From CALESS01 sp041741455 (GTDB lineage: Bacteria > Chloroflexota > Anaerolineae > Anaerolineales > Anaerolineaceae): a DNA stretch of 64,000 nucleotides. The notes beneath the pieces were generated by a model. That model was not told the origin of the DNA, made no database searches, and worked only from the letters and a program-made list of their open reading frames with translations. The position numbers and the translations under genes were made by a program. The stretch is from NCBI GenBank assembly GCA_041741455.1, contig JBGSJZ010000087.1:62001-126000 (forward strand), written 5' to 3'. Below are positions 33,431 to 42,889 of this stretch, piece after piece (position 1 is the stretch's first letter; each line of letters begins with the position of its first letter).

Positions 33431-33833
33431 GAGTGGATTATTAGGATCGCGTTGTTCTGCTATGACAAGTTTGCAGAATTCGAAATTTTTCTGATTGTTC
33501 TGATCTTTCATCATAACCATGAGATCATCTCTGTAGCTGTAGAGAACAAGGAATAACGAAGTGAGGACGGTCAACGATTTTGCGTTGACCAGGCGATAAA
33601 AGATATGGATGTGGATTCGATTGACCTATTGGTCATTCCGGGGGGAGATCCGGCGCCATTGGTTGGCAACCAGGAGCTAAAAAGCTTTTATTGAAAAATT
33701 GGTTTCCAGGAATAAAAAGGTGGCTGCGATCTGCGGAGGCGCTGAATTGCTGGCCGGTCTTGGAATACTCAAGGGTAAAAAATGCACCGGCGACACTTCG
33801 GGCGAAACGCCAGGTACGGATGGTTGTCAATAA
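33431..33833 (+). pseudogene. DJ-1/PfpI-family pseudogene
   Basis: The frame RIALFCYDKFAEFEIFL starts near 33443, hits a TAA at 33554-33556 within NKE-stop-RSEDGQRF, then continues DLLVIPGGDPAPLVGNQEL. A -1 frameshift near 33683 leads into IEKLVSRNKKVAAICGGAELL, with the family nucleophile-elbow Cys in AICGGAELLAGLG, and ends at TAA 33831. It belongs to the DJ-1/PfpI glutaminase-like superfamily. Start codon, middle and C-terminus are damaged, so it is not functional. Confidence 0.75.
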
Positions 33834-34159
33834 AACCCCGGCAAAAACCTGGAACAGAGCCACGACTATACAGCCCAGGTTTTGGGTGCGTACCCAGGTT
33901 AGGATGGAATAGGCAGCATAGCCCCAAAAGATTGCCGCCAATAACGTGTACGCTATGATGACCTAACTGGGTTTGAACCCCAGTTTCTTTGGACGTTTGA
34001 GTCAGAGTGCTGGCAACGGGAGAGCTGCTTATGAAGCATAAAAATCCAGGAACGGACGATGACTACTGCTGAAAACCTGACTGAAGCCGATTAGCGTTTT
34101 CATACCATCCACAGGGCGATATAAAACCGCGAGAGCAATTGGGCTATAATCATCTCACC
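33834..34159. other. Intergenic remnant region before the LuxR-type regulator
   Basis: A hairpin (AACTGGG, 33965-33971, with CCCAGTT, 33979-33985, followed by TCTTT) may be an old terminator. On the minus strand, around 33830-33950, a short hydrophobic frame (IIAYTLLAAIFWGYAAYSIL, then LGCIVVALFQVFAGVLL) looks like a fragment of a membrane protein. It lacks a start site and runs into unrelated sequence. I see no intact gene. Confidence 0.35.
34145..34150 (+). promoter_or_regulatory. Consensus -10 box just before the regulator start
   Basis: TATAAT lies 10 bases before ATG 34160. Transcription from it would begin at or within a few bases of the ATG, giving a leaderless mRNA. No Shine-Dalgarno sequence is present, which fits. 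No clear -35 box is visible. Confidence 0.45.
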
Positions 34160-36811
34160 ATGCCACCTTCATTTCTTCCGACCAAACTCAAGCTTCCCGC
34201 TGTGCGTCCAGGATTGGTTCTGCGCCCACGTATGCTGCAACAGCTCAATAGCGGGCTGGGCGGCAAGCTGACCCTGATCTCCGCCTCAACTGGCTTTGGT
34301 AAAACCACCCTGGTCAGTGAATGGTTGCGCCAATGCGGGCGCCCCGTTGCCTGGTTGGCGCTCGACGAACTGGATAACGACCCGCTACGTTTTCTCACTT
34401 ACCTGGTGTGCGCCATTCAGACAGTTCAGCCTGGGTTTGGCTCAGACCTGGTCGAGACCCTGAGTACTGCCAATCCTCAGGATTTTGACCCGGTTGCAAT
34501 CCATTTTCTCGAAATGCTGGCGGCTGAAATCGCGGCCATTCCAACGCCCTTGCTGCTGGCTTTGGATGATTACCACGTGATTACCCGGCCGGCCATCCAG
34601 GCTGTGCCTCAGTTCTTGCTCAATCACCAGCCTGCTAATTTGCACCTTGTCCTGGTCAGCCGCACCGACCCGCCCTGGCCGCTTGGACGTCTGCGCGCCT
34701 GCCGCGAAGTAAATGAAATCCGCACGGCTGATTTGCGTTTCACTCCTCAGGAGGCCGCTGAATTTTTGAATACCTGCATGGGCTTGGGCCTGAATGAGCA
34801 AGCGATCAGCACGTTGGAAGCGCGCACCGAAGGCTGGATAGCCGGCCTGCAACTGGCAGCGCTCTCCCTGCAAGGGCAGGCGAACCCGCACGCAATCATT
34901 GCCGGCCTGGCGGGCAGTCATCGCTTCATTGCTGATTACTTGATTCAAGAAGTGCTCGAAAAGCAAACCCCAGATGTGCAGGATTTTCTGCTCAAAACTT
35001 CGGTGCTTGAGCAACTCAATGCGGGCTTGTGTGATGCAGTGACCGAGCGTAGTAACAGCCAGACCACCCTGCTGCATCTGGAACAATCCAACCTGTTTCT
35101 GTTACCGCTCGACCAGGAGCGCAATTGGTATCGCTACCATCACCTGTTTGCAGATTTATTACGCATCAAATTGGGGCAGGCTCATCCTGGCTTGACCGCC
35201 GAACTTCAGCGAAGCGCGGCGGCCTGGCACAGCCGTCAAGGGCGCCGATTGGATGCCCTGCACTATGCACTGGAAGCGGGCGATATCCCAATGGCGGAAC
35301 GCCTGTTGGCCGGCAACGTCTTCCTGCTATTTAACCACGATGAAGTAGGGGCGGTCTTTCGAAAACTGGAAGCCATCCCCGTTTCCATGCTTGGCGACAA
35401 ACCCTGGCTGGGGATCGCTTGCGCCAATTTGTTGGAACACAGCCAGCCTCAGAAATCACGCCAAATGCTGGAAACTGCTGCCGCGTACATTGAACGTATG
35501 CCCGAAAACGCTGAGAAAAGTCGCCTGCACGGTCATCTTGAATCAGCCTGGGCCGGTATGTATGGATCGCAGGGTGATGTGGCGAACACAGTTTATCACG
35601 CCCAGCGGGCAGAAACATGGCTGCCGCCCGAAGAAGTGGATATGCGTGCGGCAAACCTGGCCCAGTGGGGGGATATTCTCTCAAAAGACGGGTATAACCC
35701 TGACGCCATGCCAATTCTGGAGCACGCCCTGGAACTGGCGCTTCAGGCGGATCGGCCCCATTCAGTGGTGATGGTTGCGGCCGCGCTTGCCATGGGGCAC
35801 CTGGGCGCCGGCCGCTTGCGCGATGCGCAGCGGGTTTGTCAGCAAGCCCTGGTTATTGCGGATGACTACCAGTACCGCACCCAACAGGAAATTCTGCTGG
35901 CAGCGATGATTTACGCAATTCTGGCGCGCATTTACATTGAATGGGATGAGATGGAGAAATCCAACCAGTTTGGATTCAAAGGCCTGGCATTAAGTGAACG
36001 CTTGGGGCAACCCGGCGTAGAAGTGATGTGCCGCGAATACCTGGGGCACACCCTGATGTTTCAGGAAGACCTAACCCAGGCCATACAGGTGTATCAACGC
36101 GCCCAGGAATTGGCCGCTACTATCTCGCCCTGGGTGGAGCAGATGGTGGCCAGCCTGGTTGTGGATGGGTTGTTGGATCGGAAGCCACTGGACGAGGCAA
36201 CGGTGCAGGGATACCTGCGCGTGTACGATGAGACCCAGACGGAATATCCGCTCACACTGAAAGCGCGGCTGCTGCTCAAAACCGGCCAGCCTGCCGCAGC
36301 GCTGGAGATGCTGGATAAGGCGCTGGCCGGGATGAGTGAGCCTGTCGCCCGGTTGGCTGTGCGTTCGCATGTTTTCCGCGCCCTGGCTTTGCAGGCCCTT
36401 GGGGATGATGCATCAGCGTTGGCGGCCTTGACCCAGGCGCTGACCCTGTCTGAACCCGAAAACCGGATGATGACCTTTCTGCGCGAAGGCCAGGCAATGG
36501 AAAAACTGCTGCGCCTGGCAGAGCGTAAATCGATTTGCCCAGTATTCACTCATAAATTGCTGGCTGCCTTCGCTCAGAGAAGCGTACCCGTGGAAAAACC
36601 AGCTGCCGAAGCATTGATCGAACCTCTCAGCGAGCGCGAACTGGAAATCCTGCGTCTGTTAGCCACTGACCTGGATGTGCCGGGAATTGCATCAAAACTG
36701 GTTATCTCAGCCAACACAGTGCGCACCCATATCAAAAGCCTGTACCGTAAATTAAAAGCCCACAGCCGCCACGAAGCGCTGGCCCTGGCCAGGGAATTGA
36801 GGCTGTACTAA
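34160..36811 (+). CDS. MalT/LuxR-type ATP-dependent transcriptional regulator
   Basis: This 883-residue STAND-family activator starts MPPSFLPTKLKLP, typical for the group. The Walker A motif is at A42-T49 (STGFGKTT) and Walker B is LLLALDDYHV near 135. A winged-helix region and TPR-like helical repeats fill about 330-760. The C-terminal LuxR helix-turn-helix spans about 817-883 (LSERELEILRLLATDL...ANTVRTHIKSLYRKL). Family members bind an inducer through the helical region and ATP at the NTPase, then activate transcription. It may control the broken MFS gene or the GNAT-lipoprotein cluster downstream. I chose ATG 34160 over 34139 for its match to the conserved N-terminus. Confidence 0.93.
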   Translation: MPPSFLPTKLKLPAVRPGLVLRPRMLQQLNSGLGGKLTLISASTGFGKTTLVSEWLRQCGRPVAWLALDELDNDPLRFLTYLVCAIQTVQPGFGSDLVETLSTANPQDFDPVAIHFLEMLAAEIAAIPTPLLLALDDYHVITRPAIQAVPQFLLNHQPANLHLVLVSRTDPPWPLGRLRACREVNEIRTADLRFTPQEAAEFLNTCMGLGLNEQAISTLEARTEGWIAGLQLAALSLQGQANPHAIIAGLAGSHRFIADYLIQEVLEKQTPDVQDFLLKTSVLEQLNAGLCDAVTERSNSQTTLLHLEQSNLFLLPLDQERNWYRYHHLFADLLRIKLGQAHPGLTAELQRSAAAWHSRQGRRLDALHYALEAGDIPMAERLLAGNVFLLFNHDEVGAVFRKLEAIPVSMLGDKPWLGIACANLLEHSQPQKSRQMLETAAAYIERMPENAEKSRLHGHLESAWAGMYGSQGDVANTVYHAQRAETWLPPEEVDMRAANLAQWGDILSKDGYNPDAMPILEHALELALQADRPHSVVMVAAALAMGHLGAGRLRDAQRVCQQALVIADDYQYRTQQEILLAAMIYAILARIYIEWDEMEKSNQFGFKGLALSERLGQPGVEVMCREYLGHTLMFQEDLTQAIQVYQRAQELAATISPWVEQMVASLVVDGLLDRKPLDEATVQGYLRVYDETQTEYPLTLKARLLLKTGQPAAALEMLDKALAGMSEPVARLAVRSHVFRALALQALGDDASALAALTQALTLSEPENRMMTFLREGQAMEKLLRLAERKSICPVFTHKLLAAFAQRSVPVEKPAAEALIEPLSERELEILRLLATDLDVPGIASKLVISANTVRTHIKSLYRKLKAHSRHEALALARELRLY

Positions 36812-36813
36812 TT

Positions 36814-38081
36814 CTATGCTTTTGCGGCTTCGCGCCTGGACGCATCCGGGGTGGCGGGCGATTGATCTTTGGGCGCTTTGAACTTGAACCAGACCTGCGG
36901 TAGGATGACTACAGTTGCCAGGGAAGTGATCAGAAATGGCGTTTGCGGGCTGACGTACTCCCAAAGCTGCGCATCCAGCCAGGAAGCGGGCAGGGAGATG
37001 AATCCGTGACTGCTTTCGAACACACCGGAGAAAGTGCCCAGCATTTCGGCCGGTACGACAGTAAAGAATAGCGACTGGTAAGCTGGCCCTGACAGACCAC
37101 CGCCAACGCCGAAAACGACCGAACTTGAGGCAAAGGCAAAGAAGTCGTTCGCCTGCAAGAAAATCATGAGCCCGGCAAAAGTTAGCACGAATCCCCCGAT
37201 GATCGGTATGCGGTCGCCATAACGATCGGAAAGCTTGCCGGAGAGCATGGGGATGAACATCAGGCTGAGCGCGCTGATTGAACCTATAAAAATCCGATCT
37301 GTTGAAGAGAGATGCCGCCCACTTGTTGCAGGTAGATGGGCTGCAGCTCGCCAGATAGCCGGAAGGCAATATCGCTGATGCCATCTGTGATAAAGATCCA
37401 GGTAATGACACCGCCGCCCAGCATCATACCAAACAAGGTAGCCAGGCTGGATTTGAAAGACGCCATCGAGAGCAGCGAGGTGCTTATTCCCGGTGAGCGC
37501 AGGGTCGTCGCCATCCATATTCGCAAGCCAACGGCCAGGACGTAAAAGATGGTCGCGACCAGGAGTATGGCCTTGAAACCGTATGCCGCTGCCAGAAAAC
37601 CGCCGAGTGGAGGGCCAAGCAGGCCGACAATTTGGTAAATACTGCCGGTTAAGCCATAGACCTTGCCGCGGTTTTCTTCGGTCGAGTTTTCGGCCAGGAA
37701 AGCCCCAAAGCTAGGGCCGACCAGGGAAAAAGGGATCTGGTAAACGGCCAGTGCGATGATCATCCGTTGCCAGGTGGGAGCAAGCAGCATGGCTACAAAG
37801 CCGAAGATGCCGCTAACGCTGCCAGTGGCGATGGCACGCAACCGTCCAATATTGTCGGAGATCCATCCGCCTATGATCTGCAGGGTGAAGACAACGATCG
37901 ATGTTAATGTAAAGACCAACCCTACCCGCCCCACACCAACGCCCAATTCGGTCAGGTAGAGCGGGATTAGTGTCCCCGTCATGGCTGCGGCTATATTGGC
38001 CAGGATCATCGCCAACATAAACCACCGCTCAATAGGGGCCAGGAGAGGCTACTTCTTGGGGGAGGTATTTTTTGTGTTCAT
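36814..38081 (-). pseudogene. Broken MFS transporter
   Basis: Two minus-strand frames together encode one major facilitator transporter of about 420 residues with 12 predicted helices. ATG 38081 (with TAGGAG upstream) begins MNTKNTSPKK, then an in-frame TAG (38051-38049) occurs. The body runs from MLAMILANIAAAMTGTLIPL through QQIGFL. There a one-base shift in a T5 tract (37292-37288) moves the frame to IGSISALSLMFIPMLSGKLSDRYGDRI. The loop GWISDNIGRLRA and its C-terminal counterpart GKLSDRYGDR are MFS signatures. Either two lesions inactivate it, or one is a sequencing error. It converges with the LuxR-type regulator. Confidence 0.8.
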
Positions 38082-38341
38082 GTGACACGCTCCTAAGAAT
38101 TGCTCGAGAAGATCAAGTCTCCGCGCCTGGAAAGGTGGTTTCAAGTTGGATAATGACCTGGATTTCGCATGCTGCAAGGATACTCGTCCGCAGGTAAATG
38201 AGCTTCACCAGATATGTGAGGTAGGTGGGTGAGATAAGTAGCTGAAATCAGAAGCGCACTCAGCAATCCGGTAACCCCTGGTCGTTTGTTTAATTCACCC
38301 AGCCGCCTCACCTACTTGGTGATGACACCGCCATCGAGGGA

Positions 38342-39589
38342 ATGTATCCTTGCGCCATGCTTTCACCTTTTACTCAGGAACCCACTTGCTACCAGATTCA
38401 CCTCCGGGGACAGCTTGACCCGCTCTGGTCAGATTGGTTCGGTGAATTTACTATCACCAACCAGGCTGGCGACAGCCTGCTCACCGGCTCGGTGCCAGAC
38501 CAGGCCGCTTTGCATGGTGTGCTTGGCCGGATTCGCGACCTGGGTTTATCCCTGGTATCCATCCAGCCCGTAGATCAGAACAACCCAACAGGAGAACAAC
38601 TTATGGCCTTTCAAACACCAACGCCAGCCACTCCCGGCCCCGCCTTTACGCTTCGTACTGTCCAGCGGACTGACCTGCAGGCCATCGTCCATTTAATATA
38701 CGGGATTTGCGCAGCGGAAGGCGATACCAGCCTGGCAACCACGCCCGAAGATCTGGAAAATGAATGGGATTACGAAGGTTTCGACCCGGAACAGGACGCT
38801 TTTGTCGCTCAGACCGAAGCCGGGAACCTGGTTGGGTATGGCGCGGTCTTTGACATCGGCAAGCACTGCGAGATGAGCGCTGACATCTACGTTCACCCGG
38901 AATTCAAGGGGCAAGGCGTGGAAGCTGCCCTGCTCAGAGCGCTGGAAAGCCGCGCCCAGGCCCAACATGTTCCACAGGCCGCGCCAGAACAGCGCGTTTT
39001 CATCCGTGTAGCGCTCGACAACAAAGACGATGCCGGCAAAGTCATCCTGGCGCAAGCCGGTTATGCCCTGGTGCGCTATCACTGGCGCATGGGCATTGAA
39101 CTGGAGTCCGCTCCCACCGCACCGGTGCTCCCAGATGGGCTGGAATTTCGTCCCTTTGATAAAGAAAAACACGCCACTGCCATCTGGCAGGCGCGCAACG
39201 AAGCCTTTCAGGGAAACTGGGGCAGCCGTCCATTCAGTTTCGAGGAATTTTCCTACTTCACCTTTGAAAACCCTGAATACGACCCCAGCCTGTGGATGGT
39301 GGTGTGGGATGGGGATGAAGTGGCTGGTTTTTCCATCAACCAGCACCGCATGGGCATTGGCTGGATCCACATCCTGGCCGTCCGTCCGACCTGGCGCGCC
39401 AAAAAACTAGGGCTGGCCTTGCTCCATCGCTCGTTTGCTGAGTTCTACCAGCGCGGCACAAAATCCATCGGCCTGGGCGTGGACGCTGCCAACGTCACCG
39501 GCGCAACCAAACTCTATCAGAAGGTCGGGATGACCACAGTGAGTGAATTTGTCATGATGGAGAAGGAACTCCGCGCCGGGAAAGAATAG
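38342..39589 (+). CDS. Tandem GNAT acetyltransferase with an N-terminal small-protein fusion
   Basis: This 415-residue frame has three parts. Residues about 1-75 resemble a small stand-alone protein of Actinobacteria/Chloroflexota (IHLRGQLDPLWSDWFGEFTI, LHGVLGRIRDLGLSLVSI). A short linker leads to two GNAT domains (about 95-255 and 265-415). The acetyl-CoA motifs are HPEFKGQGVEAALLRA near 196 and VRPTWRAKKLGLALLHR near 347, like mycothiol-synthase-type tandem GNATs. An internal ATG (38603, MAFQTPT) has AGGAG 9 nt upstream. This suggests the two genes were once separate and the GNAT may still be made alone. The 5' start is either ATG 38342 or 38357. Confidence 0.8.
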   Translation: MYPCAMLSPFTQEPTCYQIHLRGQLDPLWSDWFGEFTITNQAGDSLLTGSVPDQAALHGVLGRIRDLGLSLVSIQPVDQNNPTGEQLMAFQTPTPATPGPAFTLRTVQRTDLQAIVHLIYGICAAEGDTSLATTPEDLENEWDYEGFDPEQDAFVAQTEAGNLVGYGAVFDIGKHCEMSADIYVHPEFKGQGVEAALLRALESRAQAQHVPQAAPEQRVFIRVALDNKDDAGKVILAQAGYALVRYHWRMGIELESAPTAPVLPDGLEFRPFDKEKHATAIWQARNEAFQGNWGSRPFSFEEFSYFTFENPEYDPSLWMVVWDGDEVAGFSINQHRMGIGWIHILAVRPTWRAKKLGLALLHRSFAEFYQRGTKSIGLGVDAANVTGATKLYQKVGMTTVSEFVMMEKELRAGKE

Positions 39590-39673
39590 CTCTGGGAGTG
39601 CATCGCACTTACGCTGCGGCCGATAAGCATAATCTCCAGCCAGCCTGGCTGGTTTATCAAGAAAAGGAAAAAT

Positions 39674-40798
39674 ATGTCCACCCTCTTTCGCCTGGTTTTT
39701 GCACTAATTCTCTGTGCCTTTTTGATGGTCGGCTGCCAACCGGCCAGCGCCACCCCAACGCCGCCCCCCGCCACGGCCACACCGGTACCCCCCACTTTCT
39801 TCCCAATAGCCACCCCGACCACTGCTCCTGTTTCACCTGCACCTTCGGTCACAGCAAGCGCAGATACTACCCGAGAAGCAATTTCTTTATCCAATGTGGC
39901 TCAGATTGAGGACTTGGCGACTCTTGCTGGACACAAAGACGGGGTGGCCGGCCTGGTCTTTTTATCGAATCCGGCTCACCTGGCATCCCTGAGTGGCGAT
40001 CTCGTATTAACGCTGTGGGATATCCAGACTGGTCAAAAAATAAATACCCTGACGGAGCCGGCGGCACGCGTGTACAACGTGGCCTTCTCTCCAAACGGCA
40101 GCCTACTGGCGGTGGGTAATCCTGATAATACCATCGGGGTCTGGGCTGTGGAAAACGGGCAGCTCATCCAAACCCTCAGCCAACGTAAAACATTCATTAT
40201 GAAAATTGCCTTCTCACCTGATGGCGGGCTGTTGGCGTGCGGAGACCTGGAAGGTACGATTACCGTCTGGGATGTAAAAAGTGGACAAGAGTTGTACACC
40301 TTTCAAGCGCCCAAAAGCCCAATCGGCAGTTTAGCTTTCTCCCCCAATAGTGCATTGCTGGCCTCAGGAAATGCTGAGGGCAACACGGACATCACCCTCT
40401 GGGATATAGATGGCCAGCTAGAGCTGCGTACACTCAGCGGACATCGCGGCAATGTGTATAACCTGGTTTTTACATCAGATGGCAGCCAGCTTTTCTCGTC
40501 GAGCGGCGACCTAACGATAAAATTTTGGGATATCGAGAGTGGACAGGCAATCCGCACACTCAGCGGTCACAGGAGTTATGTTTATGGCTTGACGCTGTCG
40601 CCAGATGGCACCATCCTGGCCTCGGCAAGCGCGGATGGATTGATTAAGTTATGGGATGCAAAGAGCGGGGAGGAACTGCGCACCCTCGATAGTCATGACG
40701 AGTATATTTATTTTCTTGCGTTCTCGCCGGATGGCGCACTCCTGGTATCTAGTGTAAACAAAGGTCAGGCAATCATTTTGTGGGGGATTAATCGGTAA
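39674..40798 (+). CDS. WD40-repeat lipoprotein
   Basis: This 374-residue protein has a lipoprotein signal (LMVGCQ, C21) and a Pro/Thr-rich linker (about 24-65). About seven WD40 repeats follow, with recurring LSGHR-type starts, FSPDG and (L/V)WD(I/V) ends. It should form a seven-bladed beta-propeller on the outer face of the membrane, probably binding another protein or peptide. The start follows AAAAGGAAAA. It is the first of three propeller lipoproteins in a row (39674, 40811, 42890). Confidence 0.88.
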   Translation: MSTLFRLVFALILCAFLMVGCQPASATPTPPPATATPVPPTFFPIATPTTAPVSPAPSVTASADTTREAISLSNVAQIEDLATLAGHKDGVAGLVFLSNPAHLASLSGDLVLTLWDIQTGQKINTLTEPAARVYNVAFSPNGSLLAVGNPDNTIGVWAVENGQLIQTLSQRKTFIMKIAFSPDGGLLACGDLEGTITVWDVKSGQELYTFQAPKSPIGSLAFSPNSALLASGNAEGNTDITLWDIDGQLELRTLSGHRGNVYNLVFTSDGSQLFSSSGDLTIKFWDIESGQAIRTLSGHRSYVYGLTLSPDGTILASASADGLIKLWDAKSGEELRTLDSHDEYIYFLAFSPDGALLVSSVNKGQAIILWGINR

Positions 40799-40810
40799 AG
40801 GAGACAGGAA

Positions 40811-42868
40811 ATGTCAAATCGATTGGGAACAATACTCATCATATTACTGATAGGGATGATCATGATAGGTTGCAGTGAAGCAGACCCTACGCCCACATCC
40901 ACAGCCACGGCGCCCAACGTTTTGCCCACCCATACCAGCCAGCCTATCGTTGCCACGGCCACGCTGGCGCCGACCGCCAGCATGACAGCCACACAGCCTC
41001 TCGGGGATAACGGCGCCGGCCAGATCGCCTTTCTCTCCGACCGGGATGGCAAGCCTGCGATCTATGTGATGAACGCCGATGGCTCCAACCAACACCGGCT
41101 GGCGGGAGGCAAGCCAAGGGATATCTGCCTGCGCCCGGTGTGGTCGCTGGACGGCCAAATGATCGCCTACGTGGTGGTTCCCAACGGCTTGAGCGGCAAC
41201 CGGCACGGTCCGCTGGAAGTCTGGAGCGTGGGGCGCGATGGCGCTGCCCCGATTGAACTCAGTGCGGGTGTCACGGAGACACTGCTGGCGTACCCCTGGA
41301 GAGACCCAACCTGGTCACCCGATGGGACGCGTCTGGCCGTTGCCGCCGTACACCCCATCGCCGGTACAAGCGACAAGCGCAGCGTCTTGACCATCCTGCG
41401 CAGCGATGGGAGCGGCGTAGAAAAAGCGTTCCCGCTCGACTGGATAGCCGGTGCAGTGGATTGGGCATCCAACGGGGAGCAAATCCTGATCGAGGATGTG
41501 TCGCCGGACGAGTCCGTCCGAGCGCATAACGCCCACGTATTATCCCTCTCGAATGGGGAAATCCGCGAAGTATATCGCGACCTCATCTCGGCGGCCTGGT
41601 CGCCGGACGGGACGGAGATTGTCGTTGTCTCTGCCCAGTCCGAGCAGGTTTTGATTGTGAAGCTGGACGGCACGTCGCGCCCCGTTGGCCCATTGCCAGC
41701 AGGGGCAACGCCGGAGCTTGCCGTTTGGTCGCCGGATGGGACCACGATCGCTGTCTTTGGAACGACTAAAAATGGAGAGGAGGCCAGCCTGTATCTCGTT
41801 ACCGTATCCACAGGCCAGGTCAGACGCACTGCTTTAGTCGCCGAATACCTGGAAGGCCTGGAATACTCACCGGACGGGAAGCAACTGCTCGTCTCGACGA
41901 CCCATTCCGGCCGCTCCGGTTACTCCAATCGCTGGCCGAAAAGCACGCTATGGGTTTACGATCTGGCCTCCGATACGCTCACCGCGTTAACTGATGGCAA
42001 AGGATATGACACAGCGGGCACCTGGGCGCCGGCGCCAACTGCGTCAACCGCCCCGGCAGTCAGTGCCAGCGGCGAAATCGCCTTTGCCTCGGACCTGGAC
42101 GGCGATTTTGAAATCTGGCTGATGAACGCCGATGGCAGTTACCCGCGCCAATTGACGGACAACTCCGCACTGGACATTTCCCCGGCCTGGTCGCCGGACG
42201 GCTCACGCCTGGCATTTGTCTCCAATCGCGACGGCAATGACGAGATTTACACGATGAAGGCCGATGGTTCGGATGTGCGCCGCCTGACCGAAACCTCAGA
42301 CGCCAGCGAAAGTTTCCCGGCCTGGTCGCCGGATGGGCAGCTCATCAGTTTCGACTCGGATCGCGACGACAACTGGGATGTCTATGTTGCCAACAGCAAT
42401 GGTTCAAATCCCCGGCGGCTGACAGAACACCCTGGCGAGGATTGGATCAGTTCCTGGTCACCGGATGGGCAACAGATTGCCTTCGAGTCCAAACGGGATA
42501 GTAATTACGAGATTTACATCGTGAACACAGATGGCAGCAACCCACAGCGCCTGACCCAAAACAGCGTCCAGGATGGCGCCCCCAAATGGTCGCCGGATGG
42601 CTCAAAAATCGCATTTTTCTCGCGCCGCGATGGCAAACCCGAAATTTACGTGATGGATTTCGATGGCAAAAACCCGCTGCGCCTGACCAACCAGACGGGC
42701 GACGACAGTTTCCCGGCCTGGTCGCCGGATGGTGCCTGGTTGGTTTTTAGCTCCGGCAACAATCAACAAGCGGAGATTTATCTCATCTCTGCCGATGGCA
42801 GCCAGCTGCAGCCATTGACCGCGAACGGAGCTCAAAACTGGGCACCTGCCTGGCGACCCGCGCCGTAA
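40811..42868 (+). CDS. TolB-like PD40 beta-propeller lipoprotein
   Basis: This 685-residue lipoprotein has a signal ending MIGCS (C21) and a Thr/Pro-rich spacer. Two sets of WD40-like PD40/TolB repeats follow. Repeats of the form WSPDG-(x)n-IAF-S-RDGN-EIY-MNADGS-(x)n-LT recur about every 41-44 residues, most regularly from residue 420 to the end. This suggests two propellers. It may bind extracellular ligands; TolB itself binds Pal in Gram-negatives, but no Tol system is near. AGGAG precedes the ATG at 9-nt spacing, and it follows the WD40 gene by 12 nt. Confidence 0.88.
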   Translation: MSNRLGTILIILLIGMIMIGCSEADPTPTSTATAPNVLPTHTSQPIVATATLAPTASMTATQPLGDNGAGQIAFLSDRDGKPAIYVMNADGSNQHRLAGGKPRDICLRPVWSLDGQMIAYVVVPNGLSGNRHGPLEVWSVGRDGAAPIELSAGVTETLLAYPWRDPTWSPDGTRLAVAAVHPIAGTSDKRSVLTILRSDGSGVEKAFPLDWIAGAVDWASNGEQILIEDVSPDESVRAHNAHVLSLSNGEIREVYRDLISAAWSPDGTEIVVVSAQSEQVLIVKLDGTSRPVGPLPAGATPELAVWSPDGTTIAVFGTTKNGEEASLYLVTVSTGQVRRTALVAEYLEGLEYSPDGKQLLVSTTHSGRSGYSNRWPKSTLWVYDLASDTLTALTDGKGYDTAGTWAPAPTASTAPAVSASGEIAFASDLDGDFEIWLMNADGSYPRQLTDNSALDISPAWSPDGSRLAFVSNRDGNDEIYTMKADGSDVRRLTETSDASESFPAWSPDGQLISFDSDRDDNWDVYVANSNGSNPRRLTEHPGEDWISSWSPDGQQIAFESKRDSNYEIYIVNTDGSNPQRLTQNSVQDGAPKWSPDGSKIAFFSRRDGKPEIYVMDFDGKNPLRLTNQTGDDSFPAWSPDGAWLVFSSGNNQQAEIYLISADGSQLQPLTANGAQNWAPAWRPAP

Positions 42869-42889
42869 CAATCAAGAGAAAAGGAAATC

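Noticed and set aside
33633..33941. A 102-codon minus-strand membrane-protein frame.
   Set aside because: Its second half is antisense to the DJ-1/PfpI pseudogene, and it lacks a start site. At most a short remnant is present near 33830-33950.
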